Source: Chamaecrista fasciculata (Eukaryota > Streptophyta > Magnoliopsida > Fabales > Fabaceae). Taken from it: a stretch of 64,000 nucleotides of DNA. A program made the translations under genes and the position numbers. This document shows, piece after piece, positions 35,201 to 46,925 of this stretch (its first letter is position 1; each line of letters starts with the position of its first letter). The notes below the pieces were generated by a model. That model was not told the origin of the DNA. It did no database searches and saw only the letters and a program-made list of their open reading frames with translations. The DNA is taken from contig QANZ01027579.1 of the NCBI GenBank assembly GCA_003254925.1, positions 78,074 to 142,073 of the forward strand. The letters run 5' to 3'.

Positions 35201-38171
35201 TTGCTTCTCCATCACATGTTTTGATGTGTCTGACAGGCAGATTTTGATCTATGTACGGATTGCTTTAGTAATGGGAAATTTGGCTCTGGCATGTCTTCAT
35301 CGGATTTTATACTCATGGAGCCAGCTGAAGTTCCAGGATCTAGTGGTGGAAAGTGGACTGATCAGGAGACCCTCTTGCTGCTTGAAGCATTGGAACTTTA
35401 TAAAGAGAATTGGAATGAAATTGCTGAGCATGTTGCCACAAAAACAAAAGCTCAATGTATATTACACTTTGTTCAAATGCCAATTGAGGAATCTTTTGTT
35501 AATAGTGGTGATGATATTGTCAGTTGCAAAGAGTCTGCTGATCAAGCTGCAACTAACAATAATTCATCTGTCCTCAAAGATGCTTCAGAAACTATTGACC
35601 ATAAGACAACTGATAGCATTGAAGGCCAAGTTCTTACCTCCCACGAGGGAACTGTTAATGCTGAAGATGCTAACAAAGAAAAAGTTGATCAGGAGACTTC
35701 AAAGCCTGAAAATGGTAGCAATGAGAAGATTTGTGAGGGAACTTCAACACAAGATGTAGCTGAGGTGAAGCTTGGACAGGAAACAGGTGATAACTGTGCT
35801 TTAAAGGCTCTTGAGGAAGCATTTGAAGCTGTCGGTTACTCTCTTGGACCTGGAGGCCCATCTTCATTTGCTGAAGTGGGTAATCCTGTCATGGCATTGG
35901 TAGGTTGAATGCTTTGATGCTTAGAGGTTTTGGGCACCGCATTAAGTAACCTAGTCTATCCAGTCTGAATTTATTGAGGTTTATTACTAAAAAGAAATAG
36001 ATGATGGAAGAAGTGAAATAAATTTATTTCAAATTTCCAATTTAGAAGCTTTGGGTACTTGGTGGTGCTGGTTTCTTATGTGAGGCTTGAGTAAGAATTT
36101 TTTTTGTTGATAAAGATTACTGGGAGACATGATTGTTAATTATTATTATGATGACTGTTACCTCTCTATTCAGAATAAGCTTCCTAAACTTATTAAAATT
36201 GGCTTCAACTTCTGGTTGTTGTTGATTTGCTTGGAGATGGCAAACTTTGCAAAATTGTTAGTGTCTGCTGTGTTGTTGATTTCTCCAATTTACAAGTTCA
36301 ATATGAAAAATGTTTTTCTTCCCACTCTGCTTTTCTTTTGTCATGTATATGTATCCTATTTTTTCAGTCTGATGTTTTTCTGCCTTGTGGAGTAACATCC
36401 AACATACTGCTCTTTCTACAGGCAGGTTTCCTGGCACGCTTGGTAGGTTCTGATGTGGCTGTTGCTTCAGCTCATAGCTCCTTAAAATCCATGTCTGGAA
36501 ATTCTCCCAGCCTTGAGCTTGCTGCAAGGCACTGCTTCCTTCTGGAAGATCCACCTGATAAGAAGGAACCAACTAGCTCCGAAAGGTATGTGACATTATA
36601 TGGGTCTTATACATTTTTCTTTTCAATTTCCCTACCTAGTCCAACTTCTTGTGAAATAAGAGACTTATGGTGTATTTGAATGGATCACAGGGATTCTAAA
36701 ACAGGTGAAGACCAGGATGAAAGAAATGAGAAACAGGATAATTCTGTGTTAGATGGTAAAGATTTATCAAAGGGTCACAATGAGAACCAAGAGGAGCAAG
36801 CAATAGTTAACCAAGAGGAAATTGTGCTTGATAATCGTAATGATCCTGACAATTCTAAACTATCCAATGATCAAGCACCAGGCAGTGTTCAGGAATCAGA
36901 TGGCTCAACTTCCAAGGCTGAAGTTCCAGCTAGTTTTGAGGGTTTAGGAGAAGGAACTTCAATTAAAGAGCCTTGTCAGCCGGCCGAGAAAAAGGATGGA
37001 CATGCTGTGTCTGACTCTCTTCCCTCTGAAAAGAATGAACGTGAGCAGCCAATCATATCCAATGAAACAGGAGAAGAGCCAAAGTCTGTAAAATCACCAA
37101 AAGATGTGGAAATGGTTTCTGGTACTGTGCACTCTTCTGGTGAGCGTATGGAAAAAACAGGTCCAGTGATGAATGTTGATATGGTTTCTAATTCCCTTGT
37201 ATCTGAGAAGAATGAATCTCTGCCAATGGTTACATCAGTTTTGTCACAAAATACAGGGACGGAAAAGAATGTTGATATGATGTCTTCTTCTGTGCCCTTG
37301 GTCAACAATAAACCTCCACATTCAGTCGCATCAAAGTCTGGTCCTGAAAATGGAGGAAGCTCAGGTCTCACTCACTCTCTCCCCCCCCCCCCNCCCCCCC
37401 CCCCCAAGTCACAAACACCCACAAGCACACAAGGAATGTAATGATTTAATAGGGTTTATTATATGACTAGCTTTGTCTTAATGAAGTTAGCTCACAAAAT
37501 GATTGAACTTTGCAGGCGAAGACCATACAGAAAATGGTGGGAAAATTGAAGATGGCAGCACAAAGACCAAACAACATAGCAAATTTGAGAAATTAAAACG
37601 CGCTGCAGTTTCTACTGTTGCTGCTGCAGCAGTGAAGGCAAAACTTCTAGCAAAACAAGAAGAAGACCAAATTCAACAACTTGCTGCGATGTTGGTAGAA
37701 AAGCAGGTAATCTCATGGCCAGGAAAATGTTTGCTTAGCAATTCATTTGTATGTTCTGTTCGTTTGAATTTAACAGAGTATTTTATCAACTTGCAGCTGC
37801 ATAAAGTGGAAACAAAGTTATCTTTTATCAATGATATGGAAAATCTGGTGATGAGGGTGAGGGAGCACTTGGATCGGTCAAGGCAGAGACTCTACCATGA
37901 ACGTGCAATGATAATTGCATCCCGCTTGGGTATACCACCTTCATCATCTAGAGGTGTACCACCTTCCATGCCAGCCAATCGGGTTCATGTGAATTCTGCG
38001 AACTTAGTCCCAAGACCTCCAATTAGCATGAATCCCCAAAGGCCACCAATTTCTAGACCCATGAGCACTGTGGCGACTACACTTTCAAATCCAATGGCAT
38101 CTGCAACTACAGCAGGAAACTCAGTTCGCCCATCCAGCCAGGAGAAACTTTCTTCTGTTGGGACAAAATAA
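32271..38171 (+). CDS. SWI3D: SWI3D, SWI/SNF chromatin-remodelling complex subunit
   Basis: Core subunit of plant SWI/SNF (BAF-type) nucleosome remodellers in the nucleus. Seven coding exons: 32271-32766, 33859-34385, 35237-35899, 36422-36585, 36691-37364, 37516-37706 and 37797-38171; all introns GT-AG, 1029 aa. Order of domains: basic, Ala/Gly-rich N-terminus; SWIRM domain ~167-252 (WFSWTDIH to GLINFHPFP); ZZ-type zinc finger from ~320 (YHCNSC..CSRKRYHC..DLCTDCF); SANT domain ~381-430 (GKWTDQETLLLLEAL, KTKAQCILHF); a long acidic low-complexity stretch (~500-830); and a C-terminal coiled coil (~850-955) ending SRQRLYHERAMIIASRLG. The ZZ finger separates SWI3D from SWI3A-C. The start MEEK matches my memory of the Arabidopsis protein; an upstream in-frame ATG at 32184 would add 29 residues. 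An N and a 25-base C run sit in intron 5, right after the donor. Confidence 0.95.
37381..37405 (+). repeat. Poly-C run with an ambiguous base in SWI3D intron 5
   Basis: Twelve C, one N (37393), then twelve C, starting 17 bases after the exon 5 donor (GT at 37365). The true length of the tract is not determined by this sequence. It is not coding in the model used here. Confidence 0.9.
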
Positions 38172-38964
38172 ATGTGAAGTACTTCTCAACAATGTTCATA
38201 TATTCTTACCTTCCGACAGTCTACTACCATTTTGACAATGTGAGTACCAATTTTCATTTTGGTATGGATTTTTTGTTTGTTGACGTTGTAATAGTACTTC
38301 CAGTAGAATAATTTACTTGGATGTTTCTAGAATTGTTTGGCTGTAGGTTGATATTTCTAAGACAAATAGGAACAAGCAAAGGTGTACAATTAGCATAAAA
38401 GAAAATAAGAAAAACGTAATCTGGAATGTTTCCACCATTATTCTGGAAGATTTATTTCTGTTGATGGAAGTTTAAGGATGCTTCAACCTGAGAATGAGAT
38501 CCTAGCATTCTATTAAGCTTGAGATTTGAGAAGTTTGTAGTTTTAGGTTATGCCAAGTTACCTCTGCCTTAGTGGTCCTTGAATGCACATTTTTCTTTTA
38601 TTTGTCCTATTATTTGGATCTCATTGAGCATGATATGATAATTAGAGCTGTAAAGCACTTTACCTTTTCTTTTATTTAGACTTTTGTAACGTGATCCTTT
38701 TTTTTTCTTTCCCTTGTATGCTCATTTTTGTTGGAACTATATGTTCTTAACTAGAGCCAATTTGTAGGTAAAAGCCTATAGATTTTTTTGAAAAACCTAT
38801 CTTGTTAGGGCTAAAAGGAGAATTCCCAACACAACGGATGCTACACTTTTTATTTAATTTACACTATTTTGTTGGACTTCTTAGTGTTATCCAAGAGGGA
38901 TGCTTACTCTCTTTTTATCTTGGTTTTGGTTGTAGTATTTGTGCCTAGTGGTTGCTTAATTGTC
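38172..38964. other. SWI3D 3' UTR and intergenic DNA
   Basis: Probable 3' UTR from 38172 to roughly 38400, then AT-rich sequence with no recognised gene. Confidence 0.4.
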
Positions 38965-39209
38965 GGGTAAACCTATTATTTAATCCCTAAACTTGTCTTA
39001 AAACTACAATTTAGTCTCTGAATATTGAAAAATGTTTTTTGGCTCTAATTTTATTACAAATGTTAATTATTTAGTCGTGGAAACGTTGTCTATAGGGATC
39101 AAATAGTTGATGTTTATAAAAACTTAAGAATCAAAAAGTGTGTTTACTATATTTAGAGACTAAACTGTAGTTTCGAAACAAATTTAAGGATTAAATAAAT
39201 AAGTTTTCT
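38965..39209. mobile_element. Short foldback MITE, tentative 9-bp TSD
   Basis: The left end GGGTAAACCTATTATTTAATCC mirrors the right end GGATTAAATAAATAAGTTTTCT, and both arms include an ACTACAATTTAGTCTCT-type phrase. Flanks TTAATTGTC (38956-38964) and ATAATTGCC (39210-39218) match 7 of 9. Confidence 0.5.
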
Positions 39210-39218
39210 ATAATTGCC

Positions 39219-40663
39219 ACTTCATATGCTTGTTTTGTTCTTGCAATACTAACTCGTTTTAACTTTGCTCTTGCATTACTAACTCATGTTCATTCATATA
39301 TGATACAGCCAATTCTTTAAAGGCCAAGCGTTGGTTAGACTTAGGACCCCCTTGCCAAACCACATCTACTGACAATTGGATGACCAGATCATGGCATTGA
39401 AATCATGTAAACCTCATTACGAGGAAGCAGCTGAGGTTGGGAGTTTGAAAATATAGTGACGATATATTTGGTTTTGTAGAGCTACTGGTTTTATTAATGT
39501 TTGTAGGGTGTTTAACTTGAGCAAGTGGATAGTTATGCTGAATGTGATCCCCATCCCATCCTTTGACCCCCACGTTATCACTTGATTCTTGGGAAGAAGC
39601 ACGTTGAAATTTGGATCGTGACATCATATACATGACTAGATAGTTGCAATGTTCCTCTATTCTTTTTGCTTCGTGTCTTCCTTCTCTCCTTTTTTCTGTG
39701 GTTAGTGTTTGCACATCTGAAATATTCTCCTTTTTTGGGGTCAAAGATTTTTAGCAAATTTGGCACCGAGCTCCAGTTGCTCATGAAAAATGAGGATAGT
39801 TACTTGCATTGGGTTTGTATTTTCTTTGCTTGTAATCTGTTTTGTTAATATCCCAAAAAAAAAAAAGTGAACTTTAGCTAGTTCTTTTGAAGTGTTTATT
39901 TTCATTTTATCATTCTAAAGTTGATTTTTTAATCTTGTAATATTGAGTACAATATCATTTTTCTAAATATGAATTACTAAAGCAAATGCTTTAATATTGA
40001 AAGTTTTCTTGTAGAAAGTTGACTTAATAAAAAAGTTGTATTCAGACTTGAGAGAGGCATACAAAATCTGATGAAAAGTAACATGTGCAGTTAAAAAAGG
40101 TAGCTGAAAGCTTGCAGCAAGAGTTAATTGATTTACTATGGTTGTAATTCAAACAAAAAACAAAGTGATTTAAGCTATGTTGCAAGTGCAACATCTGAGG
40201 ATTTGCACTAAACCAAATCCTAAAGTTCACTAATGATTTCGCTCCTTTCCGTTATAAAAGTTTTTTTTTCTTTTAATAAAAAGCCGACATTCTTTTTCAA
40301 TTTACTATAGTATGATCCTCTACAATTGTTTTAATTCATTTGTGCATTTGATAAAGAACACAATTAGCAAAACTTGATTGTAACAAGTAACAACGAATAA
40401 CAAATAACTTGGAAATGATCTCAAGGGGATAATTGTGACAATATTGGAATACCATCCATGGAGAAAAACAATAATCTGTGATCGACAAGCACAAATCAAA
40501 CAAGCACCCAACCAATAACACTATAAGACCAATTGACTCTTAAGCAAACGTTAGTATACAATAAGGATTCGTAAATAGCGACGGTCAAACAAGAAAGACC
40601 AAATAGATTCACGTGATGCACTGACTCTGCTTCTTTTGAAAATAAAAGACAGTATTTTCACTT
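39219..40663. other. Spacer between the 3' ends of SWI3D and RABG3
   Basis: Convergent intergenic DNA. The stretch just below 40664 should hold the RABG3 3' UTR. No other gene is supported; short frames at 39403-39848 have no recognisable domain. Confidence 0.45.
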
Positions 40664-43600
40664 TCAGCATTCACATCCCGATGACCGTTGTTGACTGCTG
40701 TTGCCTACATCAATTGTGTCCGGCAGGTATCTTGTGAACAAAATCCAAAGAGTGATGTCAGTATTCAGTACCACAGAATATCTTGACAGAAAAAGTATCT
40801 TTTTATTCCTCAAACTTTATATTAATTTTCATTTTTAGACATACATTTGCAGGTATCTTGTGAAAAAAAATCCAAAAACTTTATATTAAACATATACATC
40901 AGTTTACAACTATTTAGACATTCTAACATGTTCAACATTCAAGACTAATTTTCAAAGCAGCTACAGCATACAGTTGTGCAGAGAACGAGTTAGTAATCGC
41001 AGCCAAAAGAAAGGGGAACTACAAATTTCATCAGTGGTCCCTCCATTCACACTATAATCTTAATTTGCGCCACTCTAGTAAATAATATCCACTTGCAGAT
41101 AATAATGGATATTCTCATCATACCCTATTTTTATTAGTGGTATAATATTAAGTAATCGAAATTTTCCCCATAATCCTACATATTGTGAACTACAACATCA
41201 ATAGGACTAAGCTACCTTCCCTACAAATCAAAACTATCTGAAAATAAGAGAGCATCTGTCACTGTGTATTCCTGTTTCAGACTATTTATGCACATGAAAT
41301 AAGAAGCACATGTTTAGAAACTTACATTTCTTCCTCTTCACCACTTTTCAGGGCATCCTTTGCTATGCACTGGAATGCTTCTTCAACATTAATACCTTCC
41401 TTGGCGGAAGTTTCAAAATATGGGATATTTCCTTTTGATGCACACCAAGCTCGAGCCTTCTTCTCTGAAACCTGCACACAAGAACTTCTTAGTTGAGTGC
41501 ATCTATTTGGCACTAGGTGTATGTGTTGAAATTTATGGTTATTATATTATAAATGCATCTGATGTGTGTGTCAAAGAGAGAGCAGTAGGAAGACACCGCA
41601 AATTCAAGGTAAAGACATACCACTCTACTGCTCCCTCCATCGACATCTATCTTGTTTCCTATAACAACAAAAGGAAAATTCTCTGGATCGGAAGGGCTTG
41701 CCTGCCAAATTGAACACAGATATTAGTATCTACGAAATCACTACAACATTTGTGATAGTTGCCAAATTTTGAAAAGTCCACAGAAAGTGTTCAAGGAACA
41801 CAGTCATGCCTGAATAAGAAATTCCTCCCTCCAGTTGTTAAGATTGTCAAATGATTTCATAGAATTAACATCATATACAAGTACGCAGCAATCAGCACCA
41901 CGATAGAAAGCAACTCCTAGGCTTTGGAATCTTTCCTGGCCAGCGGTATCCCAAATCTGAAAAGTTAAATTTAATTAATAAATCAAAAGGCTGAAACATC
42001 AATTATTCTAACCATTTAGAGTAACTTGAAAACTTTTAGAGGAGTCATAATAACAAAATCTACAACAGGACAGGCTCATACCTCTCTACATAAACAGATT
42101 AACATATGGGGCATGTCTTACGATAGAAGAGTAAGATTACATAACAAGCTGAGCTGACACCATTAACCCCACTTTTAGTTTGACATGCCCAAGTCTCCAA
42201 AAACCTAGCTCAGTAGCTCCCAGTATTCCACCATAAAGACAACATTGTAACTCTAAACTCTTAAGAGAGAGATGGATTCAACCACTAGTAATATATGTAT
42301 CATGAAAATTTTAATTCTGTATCTCATATACTCACAAGATACTCAATGTCTAAATTGATGAAAACTCCAAATCAATATTATATATACTGTAAATCCTTAT
42401 TGAGAACACTATGGAAGCCCTTCATAGGAGTGCTGCATGTCCAAGATCTAATATTTTGAAATGAAAACATTAGGAATAAAAAGGAAAAAAATCTCATATC
42501 ATAAACCCATTTTCGGAAAAACCAATAATTAATAGGTTCACTGAAACTAATGGAATGGTAAAATTAAAATGAAGTATTACCAAAGAAACTTGATCCTAGA
42601 CCCTATGGGGCATACAAATTACTCTGGTCATAAGCGCAGAAGACCATGATTAGATCCAAAATCAATATGTACTATAACATCCCTATTGAGAACACTATGG
42701 AAGCCCTTCATAGGAGTGCTGCATGTCCAAGATCTAATATTTTGAAATGAAAACATTAGGAATAAAAAGTAGAAAAACTCATATCATATGATAGGAAAGA
42801 GGGCCTTCAGCTACCTACAGCTATGCATAAACCAATTTTCAGAAAAACCAAGAATTAATAGGTTCACTGAAACTTCTGGAATGGTAAAATTAAAATGAAG
42901 AATGACCAAAGAAACTTGATCCTAGACCCTACGGGGCATACAAATTACTCTGGTCATATGTGCAAAAGAAAAAACAACCATGATAAGATCCTTTAACGAA
43001 CTAAAAATCCTAATATTTTTCCTAAATTTCCAAAAATATCAAGTTAAACCTCATTAAGAAAGTCAAGTCCTAAGAATTCATTTGTTAATTTGGTCTGTAG
43101 CATAGCTTGTAAGATGGAACATCAAATTCATCTAGTTGAGACTTGAGACCATATTCCAGCATACACATTTTGTCCAAAACTTGACACCTTGAGCCTTACT
43201 CTCATGGCTCAAGCATTCAGGTATCTCCGGACATTACAAAAGCAAGCTAAGCATAAAATCAGTACCATTCACAAACCTGTAAGGTGAAAAGCCTATCTTC
43301 AAATTGCACCTCTTTGGTTAAAAAGTCTGCTCCAATGGTTGCTTTGTACTGATTGCTAAACTTCTTATTTACATATCTATATTACTTTTGTCACAGGAAG
43401 ACATTGACTACGGAAAATGTTCCTGAGTTAGATAATACTGTATATTGTATAGATTAACATCAAATATAAGTATAAAGGGTATCAACACAAGCACGGAGGA
43501 TACTGATTCATCAAAGATGTCTTCCCCACCCTGCAAAGCACCAAATTTATTATGTCAAAAAGACATCTAGAAACTTTTTCAATTTCTTATCCACAAATCA

Positions 43601-44088
43601 ACTTCCCTGAATGGAAGTATCGTAGCCACTCTTATGGTGATCCAAACATAAGTAAATACACAGGCATTAAAGCAACAGTTCCCTGGAAAAATAGTTCTAA
43701 AAAAATGCAGATCTTGTGTCAAACTAATAGAAAGCTCGCCTCATGTTATAGATCATTTGATAAACTAACTATATCACTCCCTATCCAAAATTGCAGCAGG
43801 AAATTAACTGTCAGAACAAGCAGGAGGCCAATTCATTAGGCATAATCAAATTGATTGTAGAAATTCAATCAACTGCTACTAAATGAACTCCAAACAGTTC
43901 CGTGAGAATTCAATATTCTTCAAAACCAAAAGGCACTAAGATCCAAAATCACAGAATTGAAAATGAAAAAAAACGCATAGAAAGAAGAGAAGACCAGAAA
44001 TCAGAATTGAATGAGAGAGAAGTATAGAGAAGAACCCGCTGTCGCCGAGAATGATGACTTTCAGGAGTGTTCTTCTCCGGGAAGGCAT
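40664..44088 (-). CDS. RABG3: RABG3-type small GTPase (plant Rab7)
   Basis: Rab7-class GTPase that directs late-endosome and vacuole fusion. Seven coding exons on the minus strand: 44036-44088, 43504-43530, 43277-43376, 41810-41956, 41621-41701, 41326-41471 and 40664-40730; 206 aa, the normal Rab7 length. G1 P-loop GDSGVGKTS (15-23), switch [11 protein letters not shown]3 WDTAGQE (62-68, with Gln67), G4 NKID (125-128), G5 ETSAK (156-160), and a C-terminal CEC motif (Cys204, Cys206) for double geranylgeranylation. The donor of intron 4 (41702-41809) is GC rather than GT; no GT nearby keeps the frame. A second copy of the last splice acceptor lies 126 nt upstream. The 1.3-kb intron 3 holds a ~300-bp duplication. 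The start [10 protein letters not shown] fits the family, although the frame is open upstream through a CT repeat. Which RABG3 paralogue it matches is not decided. Confidence 0.95.
42369..42970. repeat. Direct duplication of ~300 bp inside RABG3 intron 3
   Basis: The phrase TGAGAACACTATGGAAGCCC and the next ~75 bases recur at 42401 and 42687. ATTAATAGGTTCACTGAAAC and the ~90 following bases recur at 42527 and 42853. Unit 1 is about 42369-42658, unit 2 about 42659-42970; the second copy contains ~40 extra bases. Confidence 0.85.
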
Positions 44089-44110
44089 CGTAGTGATGAA
44101 AGCGTCGAGA

Positions 44111-44111
<1 letters not shown>

Positions 44112-44156
<45 letters not shown>
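44112..44156. repeat. GA/CT microsatellite in the RABG3 5' UTR
   Basis: Over 20 uninterrupted GA units lie ~25-70 bp upstream of the RABG3 start codon, reading as CT on the transcript strand. A second CT run on the plus strand lies at about 44243-44274. Such GAGA stretches are binding sites for plant BPC factors when in promoters or leaders; the role here is inferred. Confidence 0.85.
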
Positions 44157-44158
<2 letters not shown>

Positions 44159-44351
44159 GTATCTATGAGAAAGTCGCAGTGAATTATGACGCTTTCGTTC
44201 TTCACCAGGTAGGAGCAATCTAGTCTAGTATATTCTATATACTCTCTTTCTCTTTCTCTCTCTCTCTCTCTCTAGCACAAGCCTGGACTTACCTGTAACT
44301 TGGTAATTTTATGCCTTCCATATTATTGTTTTCAGTAAATTAATTATTTAA

Positions 44352-44777
44352 GGCTAAAGTGCACTTTTGGTCCCATAACTTTTTTTATTCCAATTTTGGT
44401 CCCATAACTTTGGCAAAGGTCTCAATTTGGTCCCATAATTATTTTTGGCTTCAATTTTGGTCCCATAACTTCTGAAAACATTTCGCCGTTGGTTCCAAAC
44501 TAATTTCCATTCATCCATAACTTCACCCATATTTGCCACGTCTTCATCCAACTTAGTATGTCAGATCATTTTTAACAACAGATAATGAATGGAAATCAGC
44601 TTGGGACCAACGGTGAGACATTTTCAAAAGTTATGGGACCAAAATTACAACAAAAAAAGTTATGAGACCGAATTGAGACCTTTGCCAAAGTTATGGGACT
44701 AAAATTGCAACAAAAAAAGTTATGGGACCAAATTGAAACCTTTGCCAAAGTTATGAGACCAAAAGTGCACTTTAGCC
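44352..44777. mobile_element. Foldback MITE with perfect 9-bp TSD
   Basis: Termini GGCTAAAGTGCACTTTTGGTC and ACCAAAAGTGCACTTTAGCC are inverted copies, each followed inward by repeated CCCATAACTTT motifs. ATTATTTAA flanks both sides exactly (44343-44351 and 44778-44786). It is the cleanest member of the family also found at 23909-24342, and lies ~260 bp upstream of the RABG3 start. Confidence 0.82.
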
Positions 44778-44786
44778 ATTATTTAA

Positions 44787-46143
44787 AATTTAAAAGATTT
44801 CATTTTTTTAATTTAAATTTTAAAATAAATTTATTAAATTTAAGCTAAAATATACGTAGCCTCTTATTTTAAGTCAGAAGCATAACATTCATGAGTTTTA
44901 GAAAATGACAGATAAAACCTTGATGATAACACAATTACAAATTTTAACTTCATTGCTCAACACCATTAAGAAATTATGTGTTAACTTACTTAAAAGTTGG
45001 ACCGATATATTTGTCAACTTGAAAATTTTAAGAATCCTAAGTAACCAAAGTTGAGAAATAAAAAGATGTGTTTATTAATTTTTAAAACTTAGAATTATTT
45101 TATCCATGGCCTAAGTAAATAAATATCTAATTTTGGAAAAACATATTTGAGTCTTGATGATGGCATATCATTGAAGGCCTGTTTGGAATTACACTCTATA
45201 TATGAAGTTTTTTTATTGAACAATTCTATTATGAAGTTATTTAAATATATATGTGATAATTTTAGTAAGTAGGGGGAATATTATAGATATTTTATCTTGT
45301 ATATTATTTATTATTAAAAATTTATTTGAATAATTTTATTTAGATAATTATAATTATAAAATGTATATCTTTTTAGTATTGGAATGTTTATGAGAAGCAA
45401 AAATCAATTACAAACTCTATTTTTTCAGGCCAAAAAAACAAAAAATTACAAACTCTATTTTTACGACCACTTGTAAAAGTATATAAAATTATCATGTAAC
45501 AGAACTCTATTAAGTATTACATAAATTTCAATTACTTTTTTAATAATTTATTTTTAAATATATAATTAATTATAGAATACTGGATTTCTATTTATATTAA
45601 TATTAGGTCCTAAATTAATAGTAAAAGATATACATATCACTTAACTTTTAAAATATCGACTACTTATAGGCGTTCTATAAGTGCTCATAGAATCTTAAGG
45701 CATGTCCTGACCTTGGTTAGCTCTCGCAGTCCAACTCACTTGAACTTTTGTCTTAAAAAAAAAGTTAATTAAATTTTACTATTTTTAACTTTATTTTATT
45801 ATTATAAAAATTTCAAATTAATATTTTATTTTAAATATATATATTATACAAATTATATTTGACGTAGATATGAATATGTAAACAGAGTCAAAGGTTCTAA
45901 GAAATGGAGCTTTGACATTTCCTTTTTTAAACCATCAACAAAACTAGCATTTATCTATTAACTATTAACTAACTCCATCAAAGTACACTCCCACTTCTTT
46001 TCTGCATCACACTTTCAAAACCGTCTCCCTCTAACATATATAGGAGACCCGCCTTTGACACTTGTCAAAGAAAATAGCTTCCAAAATATATCCAAAAGAT
46101 AAATTTAATTAATTACACGATCTAGTTTTGAAAGATCAAATTA
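44787..46143. other. AT-rich intergenic DNA
   Basis: No gene is seen. 44850-45110 resembles the inverted-repeat element at 31141-31477. A Harbinger-like GGCCTGTTTGGAATTAC at 45177 has no partner end that I could find. Confidence 0.4.
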
Positions 46144-46925
46144 GGTTTATTATGATCCTAAAGTTTCAAAAGTTAATATTGATCTTAGATATTTTTATTT
46201 AGTTTCATTTTGGTCCAAAACTACTAAATATGTTCATATCTCTCTAATTCCAAGTTCGAATGCGAAAAGTCAAGATCTACATTTTGTTTTTAACAAGTAT
46301 TTTTTCTATCTTATTAGGGTTGTCAGTAAAATGTGGTTAAATCAGATATCGAAAGTGGGTCATTTGTTTGACCGTCAAACAAACAAAGTTGATAATATAT
46401 ATCTTGTTTCAAGTTTAAATGCGATGAATTAAAAACTAAAAAAAAAAAAAACTCTCAACGAGTCAATTTTCTATCTAGTTGAGATCATCAAGAGATGAGA
46501 TCAAATAAGACTCAAACGTGTCTTTGGAATCAAAAGTAAAAAATTATGAGAAAGTCATTCGAAATCCACTTTCGACCTCGATTTAAGATCATTTGATGAC
46601 GGTCCAAATTGGGCAAAAAATAAATGACTTGTTTTATTCGAACTTGATATGAGAGGGATTTGACCAACTTTACTTGTTTGATTGTGAAACAATTAAGTGG
46701 TCTATTTTCATGACTTGATTTGACTTTATTTGTCGACGTTTCCAACTGAATAGACTAAGTACTTGTCAAAAGGAACATGTAGATTTAGACTTGTTCCATT
46801 CGAACTTGAAACGAGAGAGAAAAATATGACCACATTTAGTAGTTAAGGATGAAAATAAAACTAAATAATAATATTTATAATCAATATGAAACTTTTAAAA
46901 TATTTAGGACTAAAATGAACTAACC
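46144..46925. mobile_element. Long foldback element, family of 11836-12279
   Basis: The ends GGTTTATTATGATCCTAAAG and TTTAGGACTAAAATGAACTAACC are imperfect inverted repeats. The interior repeats family phrases such as CGAACTTG, GAGAGGGATTTGACCAAC and TTGTTTGACCGTCAAAC in both orientations. No convincing target duplication remains. Confidence 0.5.

Noticed and set aside
36129-36395. 88-aa frame in SWI3D intron 3
   Set aside because: Low-complexity intronic sequence between well-defined exon borders at 35899 and 36422.
37365-37441. C-terminal extension of SWI3D exon 5 through the C run
   Set aside because: The donor CAG|GT at 37364/37365 and the acceptor at 37516 restore the conserved frame (..SSGEDHTENGG) and the coiled coil.
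41420-41713. 97-aa plus-strand frame over RABG3 exons 5-6
   Set aside because: Antisense shadow of conserved Rab exons.
43552-43839. 95-aa plus-strand frame in RABG3 intron 1
   Set aside because: Lies in an intron of the opposite strand, shows no domain and no splice support.
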